Assembly: GCF_002803095.1 (NCBI RefSeq)
Contig: NZ_PGLR01000001.1
Location: 1-64,000 of the forward strand
Length of the DNA: 64,000 nt
From: Pseudomonas sp. ZH-FAD
Lineage (GTDB): Bacteria > Pseudomonadota > Gammaproteobacteria > Pseudomonadales > Pseudomonadaceae
Reading direction: 5' to 3'
Below are positions 8,043 through 18,133 of the stretch, in pieces (position 1 is the stretch's first letter; the number at the start of each line of letters is the position of its first letter). The translations under genes were made by a program, and so were the position numbers. The notes below the pieces were generated by a model, which was given only the letters and a program-made list of their open reading frames with translations, was not told the DNA's origin and ran no database searches.

Positions 8043-9119
8043 CGACGTCCAGGCCCGCGTGCGCACACGCTCGATCTTCTGCGGCAGCGGCTGTACCACG
8101 TACAGCGACTTCTGCTGCTCCGGTGTCGGGGTCAGGTCGTGGTCGTCGGCGATTTCCGCGCCCACCAGCTGCATGCCCGGTACGTTGGGGTTGGGGTAGC
8201 CGAGAAAATCGCTGATCGGCGCGATCACCTTGGGTTCGAGCAGGTGGTTGATGAAGGCGTGGGCTTCGTCCGAATTCCTGGCGCTCTTGGGGATGGCCCA
8301 GGTGTCGAACCAGATCGGCGCGCCTTCTTTCGGCAAACGCCAGTTGATCGTCACGCCGTTGCCGGCTTCCTTGGCGCGGTTGGCGAACTGGTAGAAGCTG
8401 CCCGAATAACCGATGGCCACGCAAATGTCGCCGTTGGCGATGTCGGTCATGTACTTGGCCGAATGAAAGTAAGCCACGTACGGACGCACTTTCAGCAGCA
8501 ATTCGGTGACCTTGTCATAGTCGGCCGGGTTGGTACTGTTGGGGTCCAGGCCCATGTAATGCAGGGCGATGGGGATGATCTCGGTGGGCGAGTCGAGCAT
8601 GGCCACGCCGCAGGATTTCAGCTTCTCCATGTACTCGGGCTTGAACACCAGGTCCCAGCTGTTGACCGGCGCGTCCTCACCGAGCGCGGCCTTGACCTTG
8701 TCCGGGTTGTAGCCGATCAGCACGGTGCCGTACATGTAGGGCACGCCGTACTGGTTGCCCGGATCATTCTTCTCCAGCAGGCCAAGTAGTACCGGGTCGA
8801 GGTTCTTCCAGTTGGGGATCTTCGACTTGTCCAACGGGGCGAACACGCCGGCCTTGATCTGGGTTTCGAGGAACTGGTTGGACGGGATCACCAGGTCATA
8901 GCCGGAGTTGCCGGTGAGCAGCTTGGCCTCCAGCGCCTCGTTGGTCTCGAAGGTGTCCCAGGTGATCTGGATACCGGACTCCTTCTGGAAGTCCTTGGGC
9001 ACCTCCGGAAGGATGTAGTCGGCCCAGTTGTATACGCGCAGCTCCTTGGCCTGCACCGCGCCGCTGAGCAGGGTGGCGCCGCACAGGGCGACGCCGAGCA
9101 TCTGTTTAATGGCTTTCAT
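8025..9119 (-). CDS. Periplasmic polyamine-binding protein of an ABC transporter (PotF/SpuD-like)
   Basis: A 364-residue protein with a cleavable signal peptide (MKAIKQ start, cleavage after AVQA near residue 24) followed by the PotD/PotF fold: LRVYNWADYI, the ligand-pocket region SGYDLVIPSN and the WDLVF and FDTWAIPKSA segments. It should bind putrescine, spermidine or a related amine in the periplasm. No ATPase or permease genes lie nearby, so it must use components encoded elsewhere. It is 52 bp downstream of the acetylpolyamine amidohydrolase gene on the same strand, which supports an acetylpolyamine or polyamine role. The pairing recalls PAO1 PA1409-PA1410. Confidence 0.9.
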   Translation of the reverse strand: MKAIKQMLGVALCGATLLSGAVQAKELRVYNWADYILPEVPKDFQKESGIQITWDTFETNEALEAKLLTGNSGYDLVIPSNQFLETQIKAGVFAPLDKSKIPNWKNLDPVLLGLLEKNDPGNQYGVPYMYGTVLIGYNPDKVKAALGEDAPVNSWDLVFKPEYMEKLKSCGVAMLDSPTEIIPIALHYMGLDPNSTNPADYDKVTELLLKVRPYVAYFHSAKYMTDIANGDICVAIGYSGSFYQFANRAKEAGNGVTINWRLPKEGAPIWFDTWAIPKSARNSDEAHAFINHLLEPKVIAPISDFLGYPNPNVPGMQLVGAEIADDHDLTPTPEQQKSLYVVQPLPQKIERVRTRAWTSIKSGK

Positions 9120-9171
9120 CGTTTCTCACCCCTGAAATATTGCTCTTGTTTGGCAAATTTCTGATTGCTGA

Positions 9172-10200
<1,029 letters not shown>

Positions 10201-10420
10201 GCAAAGCGCTCCAGGCTCGTTGTTGTGCCTGCATTGTTCGCCCGCTGGCAGCGAATCGAGAACGCTGGCAATGGCCAAAAGGGGATCGAAATGGCCAAAA
10301 AATGGCCGAGAGCGATTTTTTAACAGCGCGTAGCGACGCTGCCCGCCGGGTCGCCGCCAGGGAGGGTAGGCCATGAATCTCCCCACCACCCACGGCAGGT
10401 AAATGTAACAACCCGTGATG

Positions 10421-10437
10421 CTTAAGCTTTCCTTAAG
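10421..10437. promoter_or_regulatory. PmrA/QseB-type response regulator box (CTTAAG-N5-CTTAAG)
   Basis: Two perfect CTTAAG hexamers are separated by exactly five bases (CTTTC), giving an 11-bp period. This is the published architecture of PmrA-type (and related QseB-type) OmpR-family binding sites, (C/T)TTAA(G/T)-N5-(C/T)TTAA(G/T). It lies 73 bp upstream of the PepSY gene and 221 bp upstream of the divergent aphA start. CTTAAG is self-complementary, so orientation cannot be decided from the box alone; a TACATT sequence (minus strand, 10402-10407) is a possible -10 for the aphA side. Nothing else was recognised in the 309-bp gap 10201-10509. Confidence 0.6.
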
Positions 10438-10509
10438 CCTGGCGGCCGATGGTGGCAACCTGCCTGGGGCCAAGCCCCTTACCATCAGCCACGCCAAAGG
10501 ATGCCGAGC

Positions 10510-10824
10510 ATGTCGACACCGGCCCGCCGCCCCGTTCGCGCCCTGACGATGCTCGCACTGCTTGCACTATCCAGCGCCGCACTCGCTGATACCGACTGCG
10601 CTCGGCAAGACCGCAGCGCCTGGATGCCCGAGTCGCAGTTCCGCGAGCAGATGAAGCGCCAGGGCGTGCAGATCACCAAGTTCCGCATCACCCCCGGCAA
10701 TTGCTACGAGATCTATGGCTTCGATGCCAACGGCCGCAAGCTGGAGATCTACTACGACCCGGTCGATGCCCGCCCGGTAGAAGAAGTCGCCAGCTCGCAC
10801 CTGGCTTCGCCCAGACACCCCTGA
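10510..10824 (+). CDS. Small periplasmic PepSY domain protein
   Basis: A 104-residue protein with an N-terminal signal peptide (hydrophobic LTMLALLALSSAALA, cleavage about residue 27) and a short PepSY-type domain: a helix (SQFREQMKRQGVQITKFRI) followed by the strand pair CYEIYGFDANGRKLEIYYDPV. Two cysteines remain in the mature protein. PepSY proteins are often controlled by PhoPQ/PmrAB-type systems and may modulate sensor kinases or peptidases. ATG at 10510 has AAAGG nine bases upstream; an in-frame ATG at 10501 is directly attached to that AAAGG and is less likely. It is the first gene of a four-gene operon. Confidence 0.82.
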   Translation: MSTPARRPVRALTMLALLALSSAALADTDCARQDRSAWMPESQFREQMKRQGVQITKFRITPGNCYEIYGFDANGRKLEIYYDPVDARPVEEVASSHLASPRHP

Positions 10825-10834
10825 ACCACCGAAC

Positions 10835-12112
10835 ATGACCTCGACCCTCAAGACCTGCGCCCTGCTGCTGGGCGCTGCCACGGTGTTCACCTGCGCCTGG
10901 TTCGGCGCTGCCCCCCACGCGCTGGCGCCCTTCGCCAGCCAACCACCGGCGCCAGCCGATGCGTCACCGGCCATGGCCGCGCACTTCGCCTCCTCCGATC
11001 TGGAGGATTTCGTCCATTCCGCCTCGATCACCGGCCTGCCCGGCGGCGATCTGATGGCAGCCTGGTTCGCCGGTACTCGCGAGGGTGCCGCCGACGTACA
11101 GATTCGCGCCGCACGCTTCGATGCCAGCAGCGGCCAGTGGAGCGCCGAGCGTGTGTTGGCCAGCCGCGAGTCGACCCAGCGCGCGGTCGGCAAGCACATC
11201 CGCAAGCTGGGCAATCCGGTGATCAGCCTGGCGCCGGACAACCGCCTGTGGTTGTTCTACGTCTCGGTGTCGCTCGGCGGCTGGGCCGGCAGCGCGGTCA
11301 ATGCCATGGTTTCCGACGACCTCGGCGACACCTGGTCGGCGCCCCGGCAACTGGTCACCAGCCCCTTTCTCAACATCAGCACCCTGGTGCGTGCCGCTCC
11401 GGTGTTCCACACCGACGGCAGCATCGGCCTGCCGGTGTATCACGAGTTTCTCGGCAAGTTTCCCGAGTACCTGCACCTGAGCGCGAACGGCGAAGTGCTG
11501 GGCAAGTACCGCATCGGCAAGGGGCGTGATTCCCTGCAACCGACCGTGGTGGCGCTGGACGAACGCCGCGCCGTGGCCCTTTTGCGCTATGCCGGCGAGG
11601 AGCATCACCGCGTGCTGGCCAGCTACAGCGAGGACGCCGGGCGCAGCTGGAGCCATCCGCAGCCGGTCGAGCCGAGCAACCCCAACTCGTCCCTGGCGGC
11701 GGTCGGTCGCCCGGACGGCAGCTTGCTGGTGGCGATGAACGACCTCGAAGACGGGCGCTTTCGCCTGACCCTTTATGCCACCGACGCCAACCTGGCCAAC
11801 TGGCGCACTCTCGGCGAGCTCGACGAAAGCCCCAACCCCTGGGGCGAACCGATTGCGCAAGACGAATTCCCGGCCGTGGTCAGTGAAAAATTCCGCGCCA
11901 GCGGCGGCAAGCCGGAGCAGCAGGCGCAGTTCCTCGAACGAGTGAGCGCGCGCATGTGCAGCGCCGAGGGCTGCACCTTCGATTACGAATATCCCTACTT
12001 CACTCGTGACCGCGAAGGCGCCTACCACCTGGTGTATTCGTGGAACGACATGTTCATCAAGCACCTGAGCTTCAACGAGGTCTGGCTCTCGGAGCGCCGC
12101 CCACATGACTGA
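10835..12112 (+). CDS. Exported sialidase-like (BNR/Asp-box) beta-propeller protein
   Basis: The 425-residue protein starts with a hydrophobic signal or anchor segment (residues about 6-27) and continues as a predicted six-bladed propeller. Two canonical Asp-boxes (S-x-D-x-G-x-x-W) are visible at 160-167 (SDDLGDTW) and 265-272 (SEDAGRSW). The class usually includes exo-sialidases, but many members only share the fold; an FAGTREGA segment near residue 78 may be the family arginine region. Substrate is unknown. The gene follows the PepSY gene by 10 bp and overlaps the next by 8 bp, so it belongs to an operon ending in an LtaS-like enzyme, suggesting action on envelope glycans. Confidence 0.8.
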   Translation: MTSTLKTCALLLGAATVFTCAWFGAAPHALAPFASQPPAPADASPAMAAHFASSDLEDFVHSASITGLPGGDLMAAWFAGTREGAADVQIRAARFDASSGQWSAERVLASRESTQRAVGKHIRKLGNPVISLAPDNRLWLFYVSVSLGGWAGSAVNAMVSDDLGDTWSAPRQLVTSPFLNISTLVRAAPVFHTDGSIGLPVYHEFLGKFPEYLHLSANGEVLGKYRIGKGRDSLQPTVVALDERRAVALLRYAGEEHHRVLASYSEDAGRSWSHPQPVEPSNPNSSLAAVGRPDGSLLVAMNDLEDGRFRLTLYATDANLANWRTLGELDESPNPWGEPIAQDEFPAVVSEKFRASGGKPEQQAQFLERVSARMCSAEGCTFDYEYPYFTRDREGAYHLVYSWNDMFIKHLSFNEVWLSERRPHD

Positions 12113-12695
12113 TTTCTGGCTGCCGCATCTGGCCTTCACCCTGCTCGCATTCCTGATCTTCGCGCGCCTGACGCGCACTGCGACGCAGCGCGGCATCCTG
12201 CTGGCGGGTTGCCTGCTGCTCAGCCTGGTGCCGGTCCAAGGCATCAGCCTGGCGCTGCAGTTGCGCACCTATATCGGCGACCTGTCGGTGGCCAGTCTGG
12301 TGCTGCTTGGCTGGGCAACGCTATGCCGTTTTGGCCTGTCGCACGCCGGCTCCCGTGATCGCCTGGCCAGCCTGGCGCTGTTCACCGGTCTGGCCGTGCT
12401 GCTCTACCCGGCGGCACTGGGCCTGAGCTATGCCGACCCTTACCAGCTGGGCTTCGAACCCCGGCCGATGCTGCTGGTGCTGGGCCTGCTGTGCGCGGTG
12501 CTGATCCTCCAGCGCAGTTGGCTCGGTGCACTGGCGCTGGTGTTGGCGACCCTGGCCTTCGCCCTGCGCCTGGGCGCCTCGGAAAACTACTGGGATTACC
12601 TGATCGACCCCTACCTGGCCCTCTACAGCCTGGGCGCGCTGCTGAGCGCCGCTGTGCGCTGGCTGCTGGCCCGACCGACAAGGAAACTCGCATGA
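12105..12695 (+). CDS. Hypothetical integral membrane protein
   Basis: A 196-residue, very leucine-rich protein with about six transmembrane helices and short loops; no family was recognised and no catalytic motif is visible. The start overlaps the end of the sialidase-like gene by 8 bp, and its TGA overlaps the ATG of the LtaS-like gene (ATGA at 12692-12695). The translational coupling on both sides implies a stoichiometric or functional partnership with those two proteins in the inner membrane. Confidence 0.78.
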   Translation: MTDFWLPHLAFTLLAFLIFARLTRTATQRGILLAGCLLLSLVPVQGISLALQLRTYIGDLSVASLVLLGWATLCRFGLSHAGSRDRLASLALFTGLAVLLYPAALGLSYADPYQLGFEPRPMLLVLGLLCAVLILQRSWLGALALVLATLAFALRLGASENYWDYLIDPYLALYSLGALLSAAVRWLLARPTRKLA

Positions 12696-14728
12696 GCTGG
12701 CTGAAATCACGCCGCCTGCATTACCTGGCAGGCCTGACGGCGCTGCTGTTCGCACTCTTCGCCGCCCTGCGCGGGCTGTTTCTGCTGGGTTTCTCCGCTG
12801 TCGATAGCGTCAGCGACCCGGACGTGCTGCTCACCCTTGGCATCGGCCTGCGCTTCGACCTGCGCCTGGCCCTGCTGCTGATGCTGCCGGCAGGCATCCT
12901 GCTGGCCTTGCCCAGGCTGCGCCTGGCGCGCTTTCGCGCGGTGCGCTGGCTGCTGCGCGGCTATCTGCTGCTGGCCGTGGCCGCGCTAGGCCTGCTCTAC
13001 ATCATCGACTTCGGCCACTACGCCTACCTGGGTGTGCGCCTCAATGCCACGGTGTTGCGCTTTGCCGGTGATGCGCAGATCTCCGCCGGCATGCTCTGGC
13101 AGACCTATCCGGTGCTGTGGATAACCCTGGCCTGGCTGGCCGGTGTGGTGCTGTGGGCCTGGGCGCTGCTGCGCCTGGAGCGCGTCACCCTGGATCGACC
13201 GCAAGCACAACGAGTCGGCGTATTGCCGGCAATCGGCGGTGCGGCGGTGGTGGGCGTGCTGGTCTTCTTCGGCCTGCTCGGCCGCGCCAGCGCGCTGAAC
13301 CTGGAGAACCCGGTGCCGCTGCGCTGGAGCGACGCCTTCTACAGCGGCAACAGCCAGATCGGTGCGCTCGGGATCAATCCGGCGCTGTTTCTCTTCGACA
13401 CCCTCAAGCTCGAACCCGCCGCCTTCGACGAGGCCGCCACGCGCGAGCATTACCAGGTGGTGGCCGATTACCTGGGGGTCAGCGAGCGCGATGCGCAGGC
13501 GCTGAACTTCTTCCGTCACCAGCCGCTGCAGGCGCATCGCATCCAGGCCGAGCGCCCGCCCAACGTGGTCTTCGTCATGCTCGAATCCCTCGGCACCAGC
13601 GCCGTGGGCGCCTATGGCAACCCGCTGAACCCGACGCCGAATCTGGATCGGCTGGCCAAGGAGAGCTGGTTCTTCCGCCACTTCTACGTGCCGGTCACCG
13701 GCACCGCCAAGACGGTGTGGGCGAGCATCACCGGCATCCCCGATGTGTCGCGCCAGGAGACGGCGACGCGCAACCCGCTGATCGCCCGTCAACGCACGCT
13801 GATCAACGCCCTGCCAGGCTACGAGAAGTTCTACATGATCGGCGGCAACGCCGGCTGGGCCAACATCAATGCGCTGATCCGCCAAAGCATCGACGGTGTG
13901 CAGCTCTATGAGGAACGCCACTGGCAGTCGCCACAGGTGGACGTGTGGGGTATCTCCGACCTGGATTTCTTCAAGGAGAGTTCGCAGATTCTCGGCGCCC
14001 TGCCGAAGGACAAGCCGTTCTTCGCCTACCTGCAAACCTCCGGCAACCACCGGCCCTTCACCATCCCCAAGGACAACGACGGCTTCGAGGCGCTCGACCT
14101 GCCGCTGGAGCAGGTGCAGCAGGCCGGTTCGCGCAGCGTCGAGCAGTACAACGCGGTGCGTCTGCTGGACTTCAACATCGGCCGGCTGATGGAGCTGACC
14201 AAGGAGCAGGGTTTTTACGACGACACCATTTTCGTCTTCTTCGGCGACCACAACACCCGCATCAGCCAGATCCCGCACATGGCGCCAGCCTTCGAGCAAC
14301 TGGGGCTGGAGAGCAACAACGTGCCGCTGCTGATTCATGCACCGAAATGGTTGGCGCCGCGCGAGTTCGACGAAGCCGTGGGCCTGGCCGATCTGCTACC
14401 GACCGTTGCCGGGCTGGTCGGCGTGCCCTTCGACAACGGTGGCCTCGGTCGCGATCTGCAATTACCTGCGCCGGAAGGCGAACGCGTGGTGCCGCTGGTG
14501 CTGCAGGAAGGCACCTTCCCGGTGATCGGCGCGGTGACCCGTGACTTCCTCGTGCAGATGCAACACGACGGCAGCTCGCCGACCCTGCACGACCTGCGCT
14601 CGCCGACCCCGCGCGATAACGTCGCCGAGCGCCACCCGCAAGAGTTCCAGCGCCTGCTGGCGCTGAGCCGTGGCTTGCATGAAGCAGCGCGGCTGCAGAT
14701 GTACCGCAACGTGCAGGCGGAGGAATGA
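12692..14728 (+). CDS. LtaS-like membrane-anchored alkaline phosphatase/sulfatase-superfamily enzyme
   Basis: A 678-residue protein with about five N-terminal transmembrane helices (residues 12-200) and a periplasmic sulfatase-fold domain (from about 288). The metal-site glutamate lies in VFVMLES (E298), the likely nucleophile threonine is T341 in GTAKT, and FFGDHNTR supplies C-terminal metal ligands. The layout is that of the lipoteichoic acid synthase/phosphoglycerol transferase group (LtaS, OpgB/MdoB relatives). A Pseudomonas has no lipoteichoic acid, so a phosphoglycerol or phosphoethanolamine transfer to another glycan or glycolipid is more likely. It is the last gene of the four-gene operon; a REP pair follows. 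Confidence 0.88.
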   Translation: MSWLKSRRLHYLAGLTALLFALFAALRGLFLLGFSAVDSVSDPDVLLTLGIGLRFDLRLALLLMLPAGILLALPRLRLARFRAVRWLLRGYLLLAVAALGLLYIIDFGHYAYLGVRLNATVLRFAGDAQISAGMLWQTYPVLWITLAWLAGVVLWAWALLRLERVTLDRPQAQRVGVLPAIGGAAVVGVLVFFGLLGRASALNLENPVPLRWSDAFYSGNSQIGALGINPALFLFDTLKLEPAAFDEAATREHYQVVADYLGVSERDAQALNFFRHQPLQAHRIQAERPPNVVFVMLESLGTSAVGAYGNPLNPTPNLDRLAKESWFFRHFYVPVTGTAKTVWASITGIPDVSRQETATRNPLIARQRTLINALPGYEKFYMIGGNAGWANINALIRQSIDGVQLYEERHWQSPQVDVWGISDLDFFKESSQILGALPKDKPFFAYLQTSGNHRPFTIPKDNDGFEALDLPLEQVQQAGSRSVEQYNAVRLLDFNIGRLMELTKEQGFYDDTIFVFFGDHNTRISQIPHMAPAFEQLGLESNNVPLLIHAPKWLAPREFDEAVGLADLLPTVAGLVGVPFDNGGLGRDLQLPAPEGERVVPLVLQEGTFPVIGAVTRDFLVQMQHDGSSPTLHDLRSPTPRDNVAERHPQEFQRLLALSRGLHEAARLQMYRNVQAEE

Positions 14729-14766
14729 GCGACGCCTGTGGGAGGCGCTTCAGCGGCGAGCTTTTA

Positions 14767-14832
14767 TCGCGGCTAAAGCCGCTCCTACGGAGGTGTGAGT
14801 TGCCGCTCTTGTAGGAGCGGCTTCAGCCGCGA
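14767..14832. repeat. Inverted pair of REP sequences
   Basis: TCGCGGCTAAAGCCGCTCCTAC at 14767-14788 is followed by its near-perfect inverse at 14811-14832. It separates the convergent ends of the LtaS-like operon and the AraC gene and is probably the effective transcript end for one or both. Confidence 0.8.
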
Positions 14833-14847
14833 ATGCCATCGCTCGTC

Positions 14848-15840
14848 TCAGGCACGAAAGCGGCTCGGCGGCACGCCGCTCCAGCGTTGGAAAGCATGGC
14901 GAAAACTGGCCGTCTCGCTGAAGCCGAGCACTTCGGCGATGCGATACACCGGCCATTGCTCCTCGCTGAGCAGCGCCTTGGCGCGCTCGAAGCGCAGCTC
15001 GTCGAGCAAGCCCTGGTAGCTGGTGCCCAACTCCTGCAGGTGACGACGCAGGGTGCGCGGCGAGCAGTGCATCTGCTGCGCCAGGTTCTCCAGCCCCGGC
15101 GGCTCGGCCAACTGCGCGGCGAGCAACTGGCGCACCCGCTCCAGCCAGGCCTGGCGGCTGCTGAACTCGGCGTTCAGACGGCGGCAGCGTTCCACCATAT
15201 CGCCGTGGGTGACGCTGTCGGCCAGCGGCAGCCGGCGCTCCAGCAACGCGGCGGGAAAGGCGAAGGCATTGCGCTGTGCCGAGAAACGCAGCGGGCAGGG
15301 AAAGCTCTGCGCATAGCGCGAGACGTAGTCTGGCCGAGCGTAGGTGAACTCGGCGCCTTCCAATGACAGCGGCTGGCGTAGCAGTTCGTCACCGATCAGC
15401 TTCAGCGAGGCCAGGCACATCTCCACGTTGAACACTTCCAGCGCCTCGGCATCGCGGTAACCGCTGGCGCAGATCCAGGCCAGCTCACCTTCCACCTGCA
15501 TGTCGAGGCGAAAATAGGTGCCGAGTAGCGCCGGGTACTGCAGCAACAGACGCCAGGCGTCACCAAAGGTGGCAGCCGAGAGTGCGGCGTAACCCAGCAG
15601 CCCATAGGAGGAAACATGCAGGCTGCGCCCCAGGTCGAGCCCCAGATCAGCGCGCAGGGCCAGGGCATTGGCACAGACCTGCAGCTCCTGCACCCGGGTG
15701 ATGCGCGCGTCGGCATTGTCCAGATCAGCCGCACCAATGCCGCTCCCAGCCAGCAATTGCGGGCGTAGTTCGGGCTGCTCGGCGAAGCGCTGGAGGATCA
15801 GGGAAACCACATGCAGGGTGGTCAGTGGGGCGTGCAGCAT
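14848..15840 (-). CDS. AraC family transcriptional regulator (OruR/ArgR-like architecture)
   Basis: The 330-residue protein has an N-terminal AraC-type effector domain of the kind found in OruR and related regulators (LDLGRSLHVSSYGLLGYAALSAATFGDAW, about 68-96) and a C-terminal pair of helix-turn-helices (about 235-328). The second carries the family signature AEVLGFSETASFRHAFQRWSGVPPSRFR. Activators of this branch usually control amino acid or alcohol catabolism. It is upstream of the periplasmic protein and alcohol dehydrogenase genes as they lie on the chromosome, but transcribed away from them, so the target is not obvious. Confidence 0.9.
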   Translation of the reverse strand: MLHAPLTTLHVVSLILQRFAEQPELRPQLLAGSGIGAADLDNADARITRVQELQVCANALALRADLGLDLGRSLHVSSYGLLGYAALSAATFGDAWRLLLQYPALLGTYFRLDMQVEGELAWICASGYRDAEALEVFNVEMCLASLKLIGDELLRQPLSLEGAEFTYARPDYVSRYAQSFPCPLRFSAQRNAFAFPAALLERRLPLADSVTHGDMVERCRRLNAEFSSRQAWLERVRQLLAAQLAEPPGLENLAQQMHCSPRTLRRHLQELGTSYQGLLDELRFERAKALLSEEQWPVYRIAEVLGFSETASFRHAFQRWSGVPPSRFRA

Positions 15841-15921
15841 GATGCGTTCCGTAAGCGTGATCAGGCAAAGGAACGCAAGAAATATGCCGCGAGACGGCGG
15901 GCCGTAGCCCGCCCGAGAGGA

Positions 15922-16716
15922 TCAGCGATTACGCAGAATGGCGTTGATGAAGTCGCCCTGATTCGGTTCGTCCTTGAGGGTGGTGAACTGCAGTTGGCCG
16001 TCCTGCTCGCGCAACTTCATGCTCTCGCCGAAACGGCAGTCGACACCCTTGAGGGTCTTGGCTTCGGCCTTGTAGCGGTCGTCCTTGCCACACAGGTAGG
16101 CCATCTGGTTGACCACTTCACCGCAGAAACTCGGCACGCTGAGGCCGATCAGTTGTTCATCGGATATCGCGCTCCAGTCCACCTGGGTGCTCAGCGGGGT
16201 GGCGCAGGCTTTGGAGGCTTCGCCGTCGATCTCCTGCAGGCGCGCGCTGTAATCGGCAACACGCTGCTTGCGGTCGAAGGCGGCGAGGCGCGCCTGCAGG
16301 CCATCCTTCTCCTGCTTCTGGTAAATCGCCAGGAGGTCCTTCGGCTTCAGCGCCTTGGTCTTGTCCTCGTTGTAGCTGAGCTCGAAGCCCTGGGTGTTCG
16401 GCAGGTTGAGCTGGTAGCTCTCGCCGCTCCAGGCGCGGCGCTTGTTCAGCAGGTTGTAGTCGCGGCCATCGAGACGGATGCCATAGTCGCGCTGCTCGTT
16501 GCCCAGCTCGCGAACGTCGGTAAGGAACACCACTTCGTCGAGCGGGTGATTGATGCCGCGCACCTGCACCAGCGCCTGCGTGCCGTCAGCGGAAGGGGCC
16601 AGCGCCAGGCTCACGCCCTGGCCGGCATCGAATACCTGCGGATGCTTGGCCAGATCCAGCGCAGCGGCTTGAAGGGAAAGCAGGGAGAGGGCAACGAGCG
16701 AAACGTACTGTTTCAT
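15922..16716 (-). CDS. Exported protein of unknown function
   Basis: The 264-residue product has a clear signal peptide (MKQYVSLVALSLLSLQAAA, cleavage near residue 20). The mature part has no recognised family; it is rich in polar residues, contains a charged central stretch (KTKALKPKDLLAIYQKQEKDG) and four cysteines that could form periplasmic disulfides (C in SKACATP, SFCGEV, YLCGKD and GVDCRFG). The frame is open to 17052 upstream, but only the 16716 start gives a signal sequence. It lies alone between the AraC and alcohol dehydrogenase genes. Confidence 0.75.
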   Translation of the reverse strand: MKQYVSLVALSLLSLQAAALDLAKHPQVFDAGQGVSLALAPSADGTQALVQVRGINHPLDEVVFLTDVRELGNEQRDYGIRLDGRDYNLLNKRRAWSGESYQLNLPNTQGFELSYNEDKTKALKPKDLLAIYQKQEKDGLQARLAAFDRKQRVADYSARLQEIDGEASKACATPLSTQVDWSAISDEQLIGLSVPSFCGEVVNQMAYLCGKDDRYKAEAKTLKGVDCRFGESMKLREQDGQLQFTTLKDEPNQGDFINAILRNR

Positions 16717-16834
16717 GACGACACGTCCTTGTTCGGATGAAGAGCGCACAGTATAGCCCGCCACCTGGCGGCGATCTGTGCGCCCGTCCGCGTCCGTTCT
16801 GTAGGAAAGTTGCCAGTCCGTGGCCTTGCTCGAA

Positions 16835-17857
16835 TCAGAACTGCAACACCACCCGCCCCTCGATCTGCCCACCGCGCATTTGATCGAAGATGCCATTGAT
16901 GTTGTCGAGCTTGTCGCTGTGCACCGTGGCCTTGACCAAACCCTCGCCAGCGAAATCCAGCGCTTCCTGCAGATCGGCGCGAGTCCCGACGATCGAGCCG
17001 GTGATGGTGATGGCCTTGAGCACCACATCGAAGATCGGCGTGGGGAAGTCACCCGGCGGCAGGCCGACCAGGGCCACCGTACCGTGCCGGCGTGCCATAC
17101 CGATGGCCTGGCCGAAGGCAGCGTTGGACACCGCAGTGACCAGCACGCCGTGAGCGCCGCCGATATCGCGCTGCACCACCCCGGCGGGGTTTTCCTTGCG
17201 CGCGTTGATGGTCAGGCTGGCGCCGAGCTTGCGCGCCAGTTCCAGCTTGGCGTCGTCGACGTCCACCGCAATCACGTGCAGGCCCATGGCGCGGGCATAC
17301 TGCACCGCAACGTGGCCGAGGCCGCCAATACCGGAGATCGCCACCCACTGGCCGGGGCGCGCCCTGGTTTCCTTGAGGCCCTTGTATACCGTCACGCCGG
17401 CGCAGAGGATCGGCGCGATCTCGAGGAAGTCGACATTCTTCGGCAAAATGCCGACGTAGTTCGGGTCAGCCAGCACGTATTCGGCGTAGCCGCCATTGAT
17501 CGAATAACCGGTGTTCTGCTGACCCTCGCACAGGGTTTCCCAGCCGGTCAGGCAGTGCTCGCAGCAGCCGCAGGCGGTGTACAGCCAGGGCACGCCGACG
17601 CGGTCGCCCTCCTTGACCCGCGTGACGCCGCTGCCGACCGCTGCCACGTAGCCGACCCCTTCATGGCCGGGAATGAATGGCAGGCTCGGCTTCACCGGCC
17701 AGTCGCCTTCGGCGGCGTGCAGGTCGGTATGGCAGACGCCCGAGGCCTCGATCTTCACCAGAATCTGCCCGGGGCCAGGCAGCGGGGTTTTCACCTCCTC
17801 GATACGCAGCGGCTCACCAAAGGCGTGGACAACTGCGGCTTTCATGGTCCGGTTCAT
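16835..17857 (-). CDS. adhP: Zinc-dependent alcohol dehydrogenase (AdhP type)
   Basis: A 340-residue medium-chain dehydrogenase oxidising primary alcohols or reducing aldehydes with NAD. Catalytic zinc ligands are C42 and H65-E66 ([14 protein letters not shown] and FIPGHEGVG); the structural zinc site is C96, C99, C102 and C110; the nucleotide-binding motif is [13 protein letters not shown]. The start at 17857 has AGAGGAA seven bases upstream; longer frames to 17917 lack this. It is next to purE, as adhA is in PAO1 by recall. Confidence 0.95.
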   Translation of the reverse strand: MNRTMKAAVVHAFGEPLRIEEVKTPLPGPGQILVKIEASGVCHTDLHAAEGDWPVKPSLPFIPGHEGVGYVAAVGSGVTRVKEGDRVGVPWLYTACGCCEHCLTGWETLCEGQQNTGYSINGGYAEYVLADPNYVGILPKNVDFLEIAPILCAGVTVYKGLKETRARPGQWVAISGIGGLGHVAVQYARAMGLHVIAVDVDDAKLELARKLGASLTINARKENPAGVVQRDIGGAHGVLVTAVSNAAFGQAIGMARRHGTVALVGLPPGDFPTPIFDVVLKAITITGSIVGTRADLQEALDFAGEGLVKATVHSDKLDNINGIFDQMRGGQIEGRVVLQF

Positions 17858-18133
17858 GCGCGGTTCCTCTTGCATGCGAGTGTCTGTCCAGTGTGCGCAC
17901 GCAGCCCACGCCGGCATTGCTCCAGAGCAAGGTTTAGGCGGTTTTCACCCTCTGCCACAGCTTGCATGACAAACGGTCATCGCCACTGCCCGCCAGCAGT
18001 GGCTTTGCGTTATACTGCGCGGCCTTCGGCCGGCAGCACCCGGCCAACGAATCATGACAAGCCACGCTGGCCCGCCCGCGTGGCTTGTTGGTTTTTGACG
18101 CGCCGCGAGGCGCCCGAGAGAAGAGGCACGACG

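Noticed and set aside
12692-14728. Assigning the LtaS-like enzyme as OpgB (MdoB) or EptA
   Set aside because: The alkaline phosphatase fold and anchor are shared by all of these, but the sequence alone does not separate phosphoglycerol from phosphoethanolamine transfer.
16820-18133. A long plus-strand extension upstream of purE
   Set aside because: It is antisense to the alcohol dehydrogenase gene; PurE family length and start fix the ATG at 18134.
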